The notes under the pieces are model-generated. The model did not search any database, was not told the origin of the DNA, and saw nothing but the letters and a program-made list of their open reading frames with translations. This document shows, one piece after another, positions 34,901-48,234 of a stretch of DNA of 64,000 nt. Location of the stretch: contig JAJLRJ010000003.1 in the NCBI GenBank assembly GCA_024195265.1, positions 55,483,284 through 55,547,283 on the forward strand, written 5' to 3'. Each line of letters starts with the position of its first letter. Position 1 is the first letter of the stretch. The DNA comes from Dendrophyllia cribrosa. Its lineage: Eukaryota; Cnidaria; Anthozoa; Scleractinia; Dendrophylliidae. A program made the translations under genes and the position numbers.

Positions 34901-37900
34901 GCTTCTTCTCACGTGTACGTTTATCTTCATAAACATTATGGAATTCCCTTTGCCAGTTTTCTTTAGTTTGATTTAGACTTTAATGATGGAGGAAATCCTT
35001 TACAGCGTGTTTGGCTGTGGTGATTTTCAAAGGTTTCCGAAACATAGACGAATGTCAGGTTAATTGCAGGATCACGTGCAAGAGAAAAGTACAAGAATTT
35101 AATCAACGGAAATTTGCTGGATTATAAGATGGCTTTGTACAATGCATTCACTTGGAGTAACTTTTAAATTTATCAATGCTCCACAAATCGTAAGTTTTAG
35201 GATATCTAAGAATCTCGTAGAATCTGATCCATAAGTTTATAGCCTGGCCATTTAAGTTTCGGGAGGCGAGGAGTTACTGCTCTTTATGTTCCGTTTTGAG
35301 ATTCTTCCAAGTTAGATAGTAATCAAACGCTCAATTTCGCTCGTCACGATATTTATTGTTGATAAATGCACGTAATTCAGGCAAAATGGGATTTAAATTA
35401 AATTATAGTTTCAGCCATAAGACCTCTAATTTTTGTATTTAAAGTTATACTTGCCCGCCTGGATGTCTAATAAATTCGATGGATTTAACTAGCAAAGTTT
35501 TCATATGCATTCAAATTGCTCGTCTCGCATGAACATTTTTGCAGCTTATCTGTGAATCTCTAAAATATGGCTTGCCTATTTCCTGTTCCAAGCAAATCGG
35601 GTAGAAACTGGGCATTTCGTGTGATTTATACAAGCCCACATTGCATGATCGAGATGGTCCACCAATAATAATGAAGCATTCCAAATTTGTATGATACATT
35701 TTTAGACTTTCGGAGTTATTTTTCGCCACATTAGTCTTAAGTACATCAAGTGGTTCTACAATACCAAACTGAAGATATTTTAGAATCCCAACTTCTCTCA
35801 CGTAAGAACCCAGTGACGCATTGTGTCCCATGATCAGATTCCTTAAACCGCAGAAAGTTTTCACTCCGCCGACAGTGATTTTCCGGAAACGTAACTCCGT
35901 TTCCTTGTACCAACATTTTTACAGATTAAAGGAGCCAGAAGATCTCAGCAGAAGTTCCAGTTTGGTTTACAATCGATGGTAAGATATCCGGCTGCCTCGC
36001 TTTGAACAGTGTAGTATCTCGAAGGACGGAATCAGTTACGTTTAAGGTAAGTATGTAGTCTGTGTAGTCTGCATTTGTCAAACAGAACTGACATAACTTT
36101 ACAGAGTACAAGTAACTGTATTTGCAAATACCACCGTAACGAAATAGAAGCACCAGATCCTGTAGTAAAGGATCAAATCAGTTATAAAATAATGAAACGA
36201 TTTGATAAAAAAGCAAGGCCGATAAACGGTACGGAAACGACTTTTCTTGTAAAATATCCAATATTTCGAAAGGCACAGTTTTTCTTCTAATTTTTCGGGA
36301 GAGAGTACAGAGTACAGAGTACAGAGTACGCCGGATTTTCGACCAAACAATTCATATCTAGAAAAACAAATAGAGTCAATTGTTTATTTTTATAGTGCAT
36401 ATCAATCTTGTTGCAGTAAACAGTATCTAATGAAGTGCCATGTATGCGGTCTACTGAGGAATCGGAATGGTGGTCATGATCAAATTGTGTCTATCTGTGT
36501 CCTGTGGCACAAATGGAATGTGTTGTCCAATAACTCAATAACACTGAATGGCCACATTTCGAGATTTCATTTAAATACTCAAAATGCAGATTATTTATGT
36601 GACATGACTCGACCGCTCTACACACCCTAGAAGCTGTATAGCATAAAAACCTAGGCGGGGTTCACTTTACTTTGCGCTTCGGATAGTATTTAGACTCAAT
36701 CATTCCCGAAGATAATACTGTACATGTATTTTAAAGGTTGGCTTGTTTACTTTCTGGCTGTTTACATTGGTACAGTGAACACTTTAATGTCTAGACAATC
36801 TCGAACAGCTGATAAATGTAAACTTAAAGTCAGCTATAAACTTAACACTCTCTTGTGTTTCACGCGAGTCAAAACGGACAGACTACTACATACACAATGC
36901 CTTCTAATGAATTCCACGCACGAAAACCTATCGGAGCAAAGCTTGTTTGAAATTATCTTTACATTATATCTCTCTGTTTGTTGTAGCAGTCGCGCCGCGT
37001 CATTAGAGGACTTAAATCTTCGATAAGGTCTTTGTTTGAAACGAACCGCATGCTGCAGGCTCTAAACTTCACTCAACCCCTTGTCTTGACAGCTATTGTG
37101 CCTTATCTAGAGTGCTTCTTTAATGACTGTCGTTCAATAAAAACCAACGGAAGAAACACATCTGAACAATCCAAACAAATGCATTAACCCAATGAACCGT
37201 TCAGATCTCCACGCAATGGAACATGCAAACTTTGCCGAGCGCCAGAAAACGCGTGTACTTTCATTTTCCAAGTCACGATTGACTTTAGTGCAGCTGACTG
37301 TATTCTCTGAATGTATGAACACAGAGCTGAGCTGTCAAGTTAAATATACCAGCGCAAAGCAAATCAAGTAATTGCGTTTGGCAACTGATTAATGAAAAAT
37401 AGATCTCTCCTTTTATCAACCATGGTAATCATACACCTGAGTTCTAACCAACACAAAGCGAGACAAAAGAAAATGCTTTTCAAAAAGCAAAATTTGTTTA
37501 CTTTCACCCGGAAATGATGATCGGTTCGGGTCATGTTGTTCTTTTACTGTTTCCTCTTCCAACACTAACTTAACAAACAAGGGCGGATTTTGTAGCAAAC
37601 TAAAACAAATCAAGTCACGTCTGTATCAGTCTAAATGTTTTCTTGGGCAGACTTTGTTCGCCTGTTATCAAGTACCACGAAGCGTTCTGTTATAAACAGT
37701 GCGAATCAAAGTGTAAACTTGACAAAATTAATGCGTTTTAAAACGTTCCATTTTTAAACGCCCTAAAGGGAAGTTCTAGATGGTCACACTTCATGTAACA
37801 ATGCACGTAGAATCGAGAAATAAATGCATCCAAACATCACACTGCTCTCCGCGGTGACCTTCAAGTGGCAATGGTGATCATAGATCAGAGTTTAATCAAA

Positions 37901-39600
37901 TTTATTTTTGCGATCAAGACTGAATTGCTAAACACAGCTTTAAGCAAAGCACTTGATGGGAATCCGGTGACGTGAGTATCGCGAGTATGACGTAAAATGC
38001 ACTTGCTCCATTTCAGCACGTTATGTTGTTCCCAAATGTGTTGCTGCAGGAAGGCTTGATGTAAACTTTCTTAAGTTCGTCCGAAGTCACTGTTTTAGTA
38101 CGCTTGCCTTTTTTCGAAGATTTTACAGTCATTTTTGCCACTAAAGTCAAGTACTTCATCCAGGACAGTGTGAACCTCAATGTTTACAACGCTACGCAGT
38201 CATACGAGTATTTGGATCATCTTTCTCTCTCAAGTGGTAGACACTAAACAACTGAGTTAATTATACTGGAAATCAAGATACCATATTCAAACAATTCTGA
38301 AGGGAATACGGGAGAAAAGAAAATCACGAAGCCAGGGATACACAGGTACATCAACTTAAAAATTATGTTGCGGAACTTTTCTTAATTTATAGATTTCAAA
38401 TGGTTGATCAGCCAAACGAATGAATGACTTCCTTTGTTAAGGTATAATGTACGTGAACGTCGGTGAAGAGCCTATCGATTTAAAACAATTAAATCACGAG
38501 TATGCTCAAAATTACGCGATGTACGTTAACTTTTCTCGAAACTATAGAATACACTGCCTTAGCACGGCAGAGAACTGAATTACGTTAGTGTCCTCTCATT
38601 GCGGATTTTGTCAAACAGTTTTAAATATATTAACTCAAAACCTCCTTCTTTGTCGCGAAAACGCTTTGTATTCAAGGCAGATTAACACTATTGTACGTTA
38701 ACTTCTGTTTTGCAGTCAAATGCAAATCTCGGCTTCTAGATCAATATAGCGTTGAATAAAACCACTTGAGAAGCAGGTTATAATTTTGGTAGAACACACT
38801 CGACTTATCGTCTCGTATTTAAGAAATTATCAAAAGTACGAGAAACTAAAGCGGGTGATCCCGAGAATAGTTCTAGCGCTTTCACGTACCGGCGTTCTCT
38901 GTTTCCCCCACTGTGACTGGCATTTGGCAATAAGAGGACGCTACAAAAGAAATGAACAATTCGTCCCCTGTTATGACGTCACTTTGTTTAGCTCTTTTCA
39001 AGTTAGGGACAGCTCGAGGTGACAGCAAAAGACAGCGCTAAATACAATTAGGATTTAAAGCATTGTACAAATTCGTCTGCCAAGTGCGCAAAACGACGTG
39101 ACGCTTAATTGGACGTCCAAGCAATTTTTCTGCAATCAGGTTTGCTCATCATTGCCACAAGGTTTACGTTTTCGGGGGTAGTGAGTGATTTGACAGCAAC
39201 ATCACGCTTTCGGCGAGGAATGTTTTGGTATGTAATTCACAGTCAATCACCTGTCATCAAAATTGTGCTGTGCTGGGTTCGTGATTCAAACGATCGCATG
39301 CGAACATAGTTGATGGACGATCTCAGAAGAGATCCGGCGTCCCGTTACACGCAAAGTTTGGTTGAGTACTAGCTGGGCAGTCATTCGCATACCGTATGGT
39401 GCTTTCCTTCAAATTGTACGACTTTTTGATTAAGCACTGGAAAACGACTATAAAGCACGACAAGCCGATTTTCGGATCCCTGGAGTAACATTTTAAGTTG
39501 TGTCTCTAGAAAGTGGGTGGCATTCCTTGTTCATCTTTAGGTCACGTTCCGTTTCTTAAATCACCAAGTTCATGTGTCTACTGAGGTCAGGAAATGCGGT
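31965..39600. other. Gene-poor upstream region of the GPCR
   Basis: Mostly unique AT-rich DNA with a small 'agtacag' tandem repeat at 36301-36328. ORFs at 35511-35864 (minus) and 36724-37026 (plus) were considered and not accepted. 5' UTR exons of the GPCR may lie in the last part, since a good acceptor ends at 39645. Confidence 0.45.
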
Positions 39601-39662
39601 TAGTTAGTAAATCAATCATTTGTGTCTATGTTCTTATTCAAACAGAGCTCATCGCCTTCAAG

Positions 39663-40968
39663 ATGGAGCCCACGTCGAGTTTCTCAGTAGCAAACTTCAC
39701 TAATCTGACAACAACACCGACACCAGCCCAAGAAGTGACTTTGTACGACCCACTATGGGCCGTTGTACTGCGCTGGATTATTGGATGCATTATTATTACC
39801 GTAGGTAAGGGAACATTTTATGAATTCGTTTCTTGGCGTTTTTCCGTCGGGTGTTAATTACTTGGATACGTAAGAACCTGAAGTTAACCGCTAGTTGTTA
39901 TCATGATAGTTCTGACACTTGCAATTGTTTATTTCCCCCTTCTTTACACAAGTTTGATTTAGTTCCTTGTGCATGGTATCCGATACAGATTGTGTAAAAA
40001 TGATGCAAATATTTGTTTAAGCGTAATTAAAAGCAAACATCAATTAACTTTTAACTAAATAGTTCGAAGTTTTGCAGACGTTTTGAATGTTCAATGGTAG
40101 TCAAAATCCAATCATTCCCTTTTACACTCACGATTTCTACGAGGACTGGGCACAGGAGTTTGTTAAAACATCCGATACGATCAGGCCGGGTTTTCCTCGC
40201 TGTATCATTTTATAAAACGTTAAGGTGTTTAGATATTTGATCTGATTCGCTTGGCTGTGGTTCATAGCGCGTATCTAAGTCTATTTACTAAATGGTCGGG
40301 ACTCAAGGAAGAGGACATAAAGGATAATCCCTTCACCGAATGAGCAAATAGTTGAAGTTTAATGTTGAAAACTAATCTTTCTGTCCAAAATAGTGTCTGG
40401 CAACAAAACAAGGCATCAAAGGTGATCCTTTAACCGTATGAGAAAATAATTGTTGTTTAATGTTTTGAAAACTAATCTTACCGTCCAAAATAGTGTCTGG
40501 CATACGAAAATAACTATTTAAAACCTTTTTGTTTTCCTTGCCAGAAGTTGAAACGCCCTTTATTGATCTGAAATCATGATTACTATAATAGTTGCACAAT
40601 TTTCATCTCATCCGACCTTCCGCGGACATGATTTGAATACGATTTCTTTACTCAGCGTGATGTTGTGAAACAAAGCAATTGTCACAAGATTAGAATGCAA
40701 TAACTTGGCGGTAAACAAAGCTCCTACCTAATTGTTCGACACCCACGAATGTGATAAATACAAATGTTAGTAGAAATTATAGAAACGGGTTTCCTTCTTT
40801 TAATTTCCAACCGTTCAGTGTCTTACGACACTTTGACGAGGTTTGTCCAACAGAGCATTTTTCGGTGCTGTCGCATTCCAAACGTTCCTCCTGAATGTTA
40901 CCTTTTTAAAATGCGATAATTGAGTGCAAACGGCGTTTAAATAATTAATTATGGTACAATTAGACACC

Positions 40969-41008
<40 letters not shown>

Positions 41009-44000
41009 GCTACTACTGCACTCAGAACAACAATATATAAACCGACTTCGTTATCACGGACAGTTCCGGTTAAGTTTCTGAGACTGAGTAACATCATTAA
41101 ATCGACTCTTAAAACCTATTCCATTAACACATTAAATAATTGATATTCCAACTTGATTTAACCTTGAACCCTCGCACGAAATTATCAGCCGAACAAAATT
41201 GATGAGTTTCGCAATTACGTTTTTTTATTGAAGTTATATCTATTACATCCTTACTTCTCAAGATAAACCTTTCATTGCCAAGAAAAGCCGATTGCTCACA
41301 AATGCATGGAAGACAATTCCTAACTTAATCAAACACCAAAGGAAATAAGAGCTGAACTAATTGCTTTCATTTTTTTATGGACATACTTTAAGATATTACA
41401 AACAGTTTGCAAAGTTACCAACAATCTACGTGAAACGATTTTGGCAAACACTTGGATTTATAGCCTTCATAACTGATAAAGAACTCTGTGAGCCAGAATT
41501 GAGTATTATATAGTGTTCAATCAACTGTAAAAGCGAACAATGGAAGGAACAAAAATATTTGATATCAAAAGAATACAGAATTTTGTCTGCTGATAACTTT
41601 TTTGCCGTCTAATTGGTCTCTTATCACTGCCAAATTTTTAGTGCCAACGTACTGATAAAAGCTATATGGAAAATGTGTAGTAATGCATTATCCAGATGGT
41701 TTCTGGCTTAATGAATTTCCAATAATCTGGAGAGACGAGCTGGAAGTGAATACGTCAATTCTTACAAGAAACAAGTAGAAAAAAAATGTCTGATATATTT
41801 GATTGTAAAGCATGCCTCATAAATCAAAAGGTCGGGTTTTTTTGTAACAAACACAGTGGCAATGATTACTAGGTATTCATATAAAGGCTACAGAAAGTTA
41901 CATTTATCGTTCTGTTTTGGCGCAGACAGAGGTTTTCGTCGCTTCGCTGCGTTCTTACTCAGTAGCGGATCTTGGGGAGACCCCTGCTCCATTATCCACT
42001 CCCCCGCCCCCTCACCCTGTCTGGATCCGCCATTGTAATACTTCATAGTAGGTAACTTTATAGGGCTGATTTTCTTTCTTCCTTGTCTGTAACTCTACAA
42101 CAACAAACTATTTCCTAATGGTGGCAATGTTTTGTCTTTCTTGACTTTTGTGTTAGTTTAGTTTTCATTTTCAGCGTTATCTGCATAATCCATTTTAAGT
42201 CATTAACCCTTTTCACTCCCAGAATCAATAATGGAGATGTGTAGTGAAGGTCCAACTTTTGGGTCTGTCAGCAAAATCCTATGGTGCGACCATTTAAATT
42301 AAACCTCTTGGGCAGTAGTTTTGCATGGTACTATTTATTTTCCAATATTTTACAAAATGAAATTTGGAATTTCTCTTGAATTTTGATGTTTGACACTCTT
42401 GGGAGTGAAAGGGTTAATATTGTGTTATTTCATTTCCTCGTTCAGGATCCGTTGGTAACGTTATGGTTTGCGCTGTAGTGTATAAAAACCAAAGAATGCA
42501 AACGGCTATGAACTTATTCCTTGTGAATTTGGCGGTGTGGGACATTCTCGTGTGCCTGTTCAACATTCCTTTCACATTGATCTACAATCAACTCAAGTCC
42601 TGGCCCTTCGGCCTGTTCTGGTGCAAAACGATGCCGAGTAAGTAAACATCCATTAGTGTTCATAATATTTATTTGTTATTTCTAAAAATAACACTTTGCC
42701 CATTGATGATAGCATGCATTGGACTGTCAAGTGCATTTACGGATAATAGGCTATTAATGTAGTTATGGACAGATTTTACATATGGGCTTGGATGAAATAC
42801 GGACAACCGCCCTGTAATCTGTAAGATGTAACCTTCACGCCTTTGTTTTTATTCTTTTACCTCTAATGGTGACCAATGAAAGGGGCAATGGCACAGGGAT
42901 TTTGCTGTTTTTGGTCAAAAGATGACTTCTGCTCAGGTTGTCGAAACATCAGTCAATGTCAACAACAACAGTTCCGTTTCAGAGCTACACTCATCACCCG
43001 GAAAATCACACTCGACAGACTGCTGATACTCCTGGGTTCAAACCACGTACAGAATTGTAATTCTTAATAACAACATTATTTGTTTGGTTTCCATTGAAAC
43101 AAATACGTCCTCTTTTTTTGGCTTAAAAACGATGACAATTCCCCTTTTGTTTTGTAAATTACAAACAAAACAACAACAACCACAGGAACGTTCAGCTCAA
43201 CAGCTTTCTTTTGAAAGTTTTGATGGTCCCAGAGAAATAACCACCTCTATCACTCTGGACACACTTTCAGTCCACTCCTTCTTTGAGTTGTGCTCTAAAA
43301 GTACGGTTTTACGTGAACTGGAAAGCGACGCATATCCTCGAATAGTTATGCGGGAGGGATGTGGTTCTACATCACAAATAATTCAATTTCATGTTCTCGT
43401 AAACCTACTCTGCTTGACGATATAATGGTTTTGTACGAAGAAACTGGATGTAGAGGTATCCACTTGGATCTGCACGGCTTTTCTTTTGTCAGCTACGAAA
43501 ATGCAATCAGTCTTCTTTACTCGCATCAGTTTAGTGACTATTTCTTGATGAATAAATCAATGATAACAATTTTTAAAGAGGGTGGCACTTAGCAAACTCT
43601 CTTAGGGTGGCCCTCTAAAAATTCCTGGTCGAATTGGAATTTAAAAATGTTAGTTTTTGAGGAGGGAGGAAAATTAAAACCGGAGTACTCGGAGAAAAAA
43701 CCCTCGGAGCAAGGATGGAAAGCAACAACAAACTTAACCCACATATGACGCCGAGTCCGGGAATCGAACCGAGCCACATTGGTGCCCAGATGACCTACGA
43801 TAGCTTAATTTGGAGAAGCGAACTCACCTACAATCTAATGAAGCTTAATCTCCCGTTTAACGATAAGGACAATGCAATTTCAGCTGTTTTGCTTACTTCA
43901 TCGCATTTTTTCAGCTTTGCAGGTGATGAATCTCAGTGCATCCACAGGCTCCTTAGTAGCCATCACCATTGAACGTTACCGGGCCATCTGCCTTCCATTC

Positions 44001-44989
44001 ACACCACCTCTATCAAAATTCCAAGCCAAGCTTATAATAGCAGTTGTTTCCATGGCATCATTTCTGGTCGCCCTTCCGGAAGTGGGAGCGTACAATCTGG
44101 GACCACCATTTGGCTGCGTTGAAGAGTTCCCGACTATGGATCTAAGAAAAGCTTACTCGCTTCTCCTATTTCTCGCCTGTTACCTGCTTCCCTTGTTGTT
44201 TATTGCACCAGCCTACACAAGAATGATCTTAAAACTATGGCACGACCGCGATGACTTGCCGGGTAGCGGTGTATCGGAGGATCCCAAAAATCGCAAAAGA
44301 AAACGCAACGTGCTCAAAATGATGGTCAGTGTGGTAGTGTGTTACGCCATTTGCATGTTGCCCACGTATGCCATGTTCTTGTGGCTTGACTTCGAGATCG
44401 GTTTAACAGGTAATTAATATTCCATATTAGTGATGTGCAATGCAATACTAGGGAATCACCTTAACTAGCAAGTTGGCCAAACTTTTTCCAGCTGCAATTC
44501 TATTTTCATACTTGGGATCCGTAACAGTGAAACAAGTTTCAGTGCGTCGTTATAGTAACAAAACTGGAGTATCATTCGATTGCCATTGGTTCAAATTAAT
44601 CATGCTTCGGCTTCTCAAAGTGCTGCACTGAGATAGCTGTAGACCTCTTTAACCACACCCGTCATCCTCCTTCCACATTTTTAAAGACACAGCATGCAAA
44701 AAATGATATATATTCATCATTATTTTTTATTTCTCTTGTTTTTGTAGGATCGGTACCGCACTACTTCTTTACATTGCTCAGCTTTACGCAGATGATTAAC
44801 TTCTTCAATAGCTGTGTAAACCCGATTATTTACTGGTGCCTTAGTGAGCAGTTCTCGAAAGGATTCAAGAAACTTTTGCGGTGCGATAAATTTAACTCTT
44901 GGACAAGACAGCTGCACTCTTCCACGAGTTCTTCTGAGCCAAATGTTCACTCCACTGTTAACCATCACACTGTTCCAACAAAAGTATAA
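39663..44989 (+). CDS. Class A (rhodopsin-family) GPCR, peptide-receptor-like, 356 aa
   Basis: Exons 39663-39804, 42446-42637, 43915-44409 and 44748-44989 join in frame, each junction in phase 1, with GT/AG sites. The start is the ATG at 39663, just after the acceptor ATTCAAACAG ending at 39645. An in-frame ATG upstream at 39594 lies in the probable intron. The protein has N-glycosylation sites NFT and NLT in the N-terminus, GN in TM1 (residues 51-52), LAVWD in TM2 (D80), Cys107 at the top of TM3, ERY (131-133) in place of DRY, and Cys179 in loop 2 for the usual disulfide. It also has a basic loop 3 (RKRKR), a TM6 with MLP rather than CWLP, NPIIY (301-305) in TM7, and a helix 8 ending in a cysteine. 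It should act at the plasma membrane through G proteins. A peptide ligand is inference, and the ligand is unknown. Confidence 0.92.
40319..40503 (+). repeat. Tandem duplication in GPCR intron 1
   Basis: 'gaaaactaatctttctgtcc' plus 'aaaatagtgtctggca' occurs twice, about 105 bp apart, each time preceded by 'tttaatg'. Confidence 0.75.
40966..41006 (+). repeat. (CA)n microsatellite in GPCR intron 1
   Basis: CCCA units lead into about 14 CA units. The glycine/cysteine-rich ORF on the opposite strand is due to this repeat. Confidence 0.9.
42203..42418 (+). mobile_element. MITE family A, copy 2, in GPCR intron 1
   Basis: It starts 'ttaacccttttcactcccag' and ends in the inverse 'cttgggagtgaaagggttaa', giving near-perfect terminal inverted repeats. 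It ends only 28 bp before the exon 2 boundary. It is homologous to 18053-18248. Confidence 0.85.
43590..43800 (-). mobile_element. tRNA-like SINE fragment in GPCR intron 2
   Basis: On the minus strand a B box 'ggttcgattcccggactcgg' is followed by 'cgtcatatgtgggttaag' and an A/T-richer body ('ctccgagggttttttctccg'). This has the look of a tRNA-derived SINE. The A box near 43800 is degraded. It lies only ~115 bp upstream of GPCR exon 3. Confidence 0.55.
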
Positions 44990-45106
44990 TATGACAAGTG
45001 CATTTTGATACGCAATGTCAGCAGCTGCATTAATTCATCATAATGTGAGATATACGGACAATTGTCTAGTCACACGTTAACTCCGACTAGATGTACCATC
45101 AATTGT

Positions 45107-45500
45107 ATGGTGTGGCAAGTGTTACTTTCTTTTGTCACACAACACTAGCAGCTAAACGCTTGGTGTCACAGCAAGAAAGAGCTGACCCACAACAGAGAAG
45201 TAAAACATGATGAAACATACCTAAAAGAAACTATGGTGTGACAAAACGCGACTTTATTATGTCATGCAATACTAGCAGCAAAATGCATGGTGTCACAGCA
45301 AGAAAGACTTGATCCGCATTGCCAAAGGACTAAGACGTGATGAACATACCTAAAAAAAACTGTAGCGTGACAAAATGCTACTTCGTTATGTCATACAACA
45401 CTAGCAGCAAAAGGCTCGGTGACACTTCAAGAAAGAAGTAGTCTGCATTGCCAGAGGATGACGTGACAGAATGAAACTTTGTTTTGTCACGCAACGCTAG
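45107..45500 (+). repeat. Minisatellite, ~120 bp unit, three-plus copies
   Basis: The repeated phrases are 'gtgtcacagcaagaaagac', 'aacatacctaaaa', 'gtgacaaaatgc.actt' and 'tatgtcatacaacactagca'. It starts about 120 bp downstream of the GPCR stop and may overlap its 3' UTR. Confidence 0.8.
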
Positions 45501-45509
45501 TGAATCAGT

Positions 45510-47745
45510 TTCTGTTTAGGGATGCGCTGTGGTTGAACGTTAAAAATGGTGCTGCCAGTTCGGGAAAAAGAAAATCGAGAACAAGGATCGGAATTAATTA
45601 ATAAGGTTGCTTCTCGGTCATGTTCCATGATTTTGAATAGTTTCAACAGTTTTATATTCATGCATCAAATATATTTGAATGAGGATAATGACGCCAAAAA
45701 CAAAACAAAGCTAGTTGTCAGGGTTGTACAAAATCGCCGATTGACTGAGCCATAAATAAAAATATGCGAAAATTGAAAATCAGTACAGCAGCCATAGTAT
45801 TTAGATTATCCGTCGATGCTCTCAGTGCTTATGTATAATATTTTGCCACTTCGGAACTTGATGTAGTTGTACATAAATACAATTGAAACTGAATGTAATC
45901 TTACTCAGTTGCTCTAAGTTATTTTAAAGTGCGGATATTGTTGTCTTATTGTAGCAGGCAGTATCACTGTAAGTATTAGAGTCTTTTGCAGTAGGGCTAA
46001 AAATAAAGATGTTAAGCACTTACTTTCAATATATTGATCGTTTTCATCTACGTATTAATAAAAGCAGTTTGTTTTTCTGGCTTTATAAGTAACACCACAG
46101 ATAAGATGTTGAATTTTAGATGAAACGCCAGATGAAACGACTTCGCAAAAAATTACAGAACTTTTTACGGCGTCCGCCATTTTGGTGTACCGCATTGTCG
46201 GGTACACCAACTGTGGCGGCCGAATTTGCTTTTTTTTTTTTAAATTCTTAAAATACGGCTAAATTTTCTTTTCAAAGATTCAAAAGACCTCCGATTTGCA
46301 TCCTGGCTTTAGAATAATCTACGAACTGAGTGAAAAATGATTGTTTTTGTTTCGCGCATGGAGACGCTCAGCTGTACCGCCAAAAATATTTAAGTCTTAC
46401 ATGAGCAATGTCATGTCGTAAAATGAAACTTAGCACGACGATTACTATTCCTGATACGAAGAATCTGTTAAAAGAAGGGCCATGTAAAATAAACTGTTCA
46501 AATTTTTTAAATTTTTATGACCTAGGTGAAAATGAAGAAAAAGGCAAAGCACCCTTTCGGGTGTTTTTGATCCCTGATTGCCTCCTCCCCCTTCTTCATT
46601 CAAAGAATATAAGACACCTGTATTTGATTACATATCAAAGACCCACAAACATACAAATTCAAAAACTTCTACGAGTTATCTTATAGTTGTTTATCAAATA
46701 TGTTCCGTCAAAATTCTCCAATATACTAAATAGTCTTGCTTAATACGAATAGCGAATTTCCTAGATTATATTTCACGAGTTCTGTCAATGTGGTGCTTTG
46801 CTATTTATAATGCGAGCCGCTCAGCGAACATCTTTTATGAAAGCCTGGATATTTTTATACAACGAAATAGATCAGGTGTGTTCTCGACATTTCTTAAGAA
46901 TAACACTTCAAATAATTTCAATAAAAACTGCGACTTCTGTTTTGTATATTATAAAGCCCTATCCACACGAGAAGGTTCTCTTTGACAAATGATTTGCCGG
47001 ATGAACGAAATGTTCTTTGATCGGTTTTCCGGAAATGCAGGCCGCGAACGAAAATCTTTCCTGAAACGACACTTTTTAATCGTGCTATCAGTTTTTTTGC
47101 TTTGTTTTGAAAGGAGTAAAAGATAATTTACTTACCACGCCTTTCTCTTTCCTCTTTGATGTTCAGTAGCCTTTTGAAATCCAATGTTCGCTTCTTTAGA
47201 TTATCTGCAAGTATTTTCAAAACAGTACAAGGCAGTCATAACGCATGCGACAACGGACAATCAAGTGCCGTTTGTCTCCCAATGCTGTATTTGACTCGAC
47301 CAAAATGACTCTTACCATCACTTTAAAAAAAACGTACCTGATTACGCCCTTTACCTGCTGAAGTATGCATGTTTAAACCGGGTAAACGATGAAATAATCA
47401 AACTATTTGTCGCCACGAGCGTCCTTGCGAAAATTCCAATGTTTACTAGTTTAACCTTGGTTGCTAAGCGACAAAACATGACATCATTCGTGTCGTTAGA
47501 CGACAACACTGAGCCTTTGCGGGATTAGCACGAACGAGGGAGAAATGCTCAGGCCTTCCTTTGGGAGATAGAGAAATGCCAACGATTTTTGCAATCAAAA
47601 GGAGAAAGAGGTGGAAAACTGCCGTGGAAAACATTGACTTACATTTTTTTTATAGTTCAGCACTAGTTTTTACAACATAAAATGATCCTCGGGTAAGATT
47701 TCCGTATATAAACCCCATACATTAATTATGCATGCACGCGTTCGA
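45510..47745. other. No supported gene
   Basis: Possible polyadenylation signals AATAAA near 45752 and 46000 could serve the GPCR transcript. A small hairpin (tggtgtacc/ggtacacca) lies near 46180-46210. ORFs are short and unconvincing. Confidence 0.45.
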
Positions 47746-47748
47746 TTG

Positions 47749-47950
47749 TTAAAGAGTCTGACCCACCCAGTTTGCATTGCGCGCTTCTCTTATTGTTATG
47801 ATACGGCTCTATTCCATATTTGGGCAAGCATATCACCTCTTGCACGAGTGACATCTACAATACAGTATGGATTTTCGGGGGCCCTGTAAATGGCGGATGA
47901 ACCAACGTAGGCGCGCAATGCATGCAAACTGGGTGATTCAGATTCTTTAA
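47749..47950. mobile_element. MITE, ~202 bp, 38 bp TIRs
   Basis: The left end 'ttaaagagtctgacccaccc' followed by 'agtttgcattgcgcgc' is matched inversely by 'gcgcgcaatgcatgcaaact' and 'gggtgattcagattctttaa'. There is no coding capacity. Confidence 0.8.
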
Positions 47951-48114
47951 GCTTTCAGTCATGATTATAGAATATAATACAGCTGTTTGGAGAAAAGTGG
48001 ACACAACTGAAGCGTTGAACTGTACGCAGCAATCTTTACCGGAAAAAGGAATGGACGGCGCTTTAGAATTAACGTGCAAGATTAAAAATGAATCTTAGAT
48101 TTCTTTCCAACAGG

Positions 48115-48234
48115 TATGAAAACAACACGACCGCTTTAAATATTTTAATTGGAATACTGAATATGAATCTGCAATATCGTAAACGATCCAGAACACCTGA
48201 AACAAGAAGCAAAAGGCTTTTGAGAAAGTTTAAG
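48115..48234 (+). CDS. Possible isolated exon, unknown protein
   Basis: A stretch bounded by an acceptor (TTTCCAACAG) and a donor (AAG|GTAATG) is open. It encodes a basic segment with RKRSRTPETRSKRLLRKFK. An ATG lies just upstream (48088). No neighbouring exon could be joined with confidence and no family is recognised. Confidence 0.2.

Noticed and set aside
35511..35864. 117-codon minus-strand ORF
   Set aside because: No recognisable motif, no clear splice sites or partner exons, and it lies in gene-poor DNA. It could be real but I cannot support it.
36724..37026. 100-codon plus-strand ORF with a hydrophobic N-terminus
   Set aside because: The signal-like start alone is weak evidence. The rest has no recognisable domain and no supporting gene structure.
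40815..41003. Cys/Val-rich minus-strand ORF
   Set aside because: It is the translation of the (CA)n microsatellite.
45107..45500. CRISPR-like array
   Set aside because: The repeated units are long, contiguous and diverged, without short spaced repeats, and the genome is eukaryotic.
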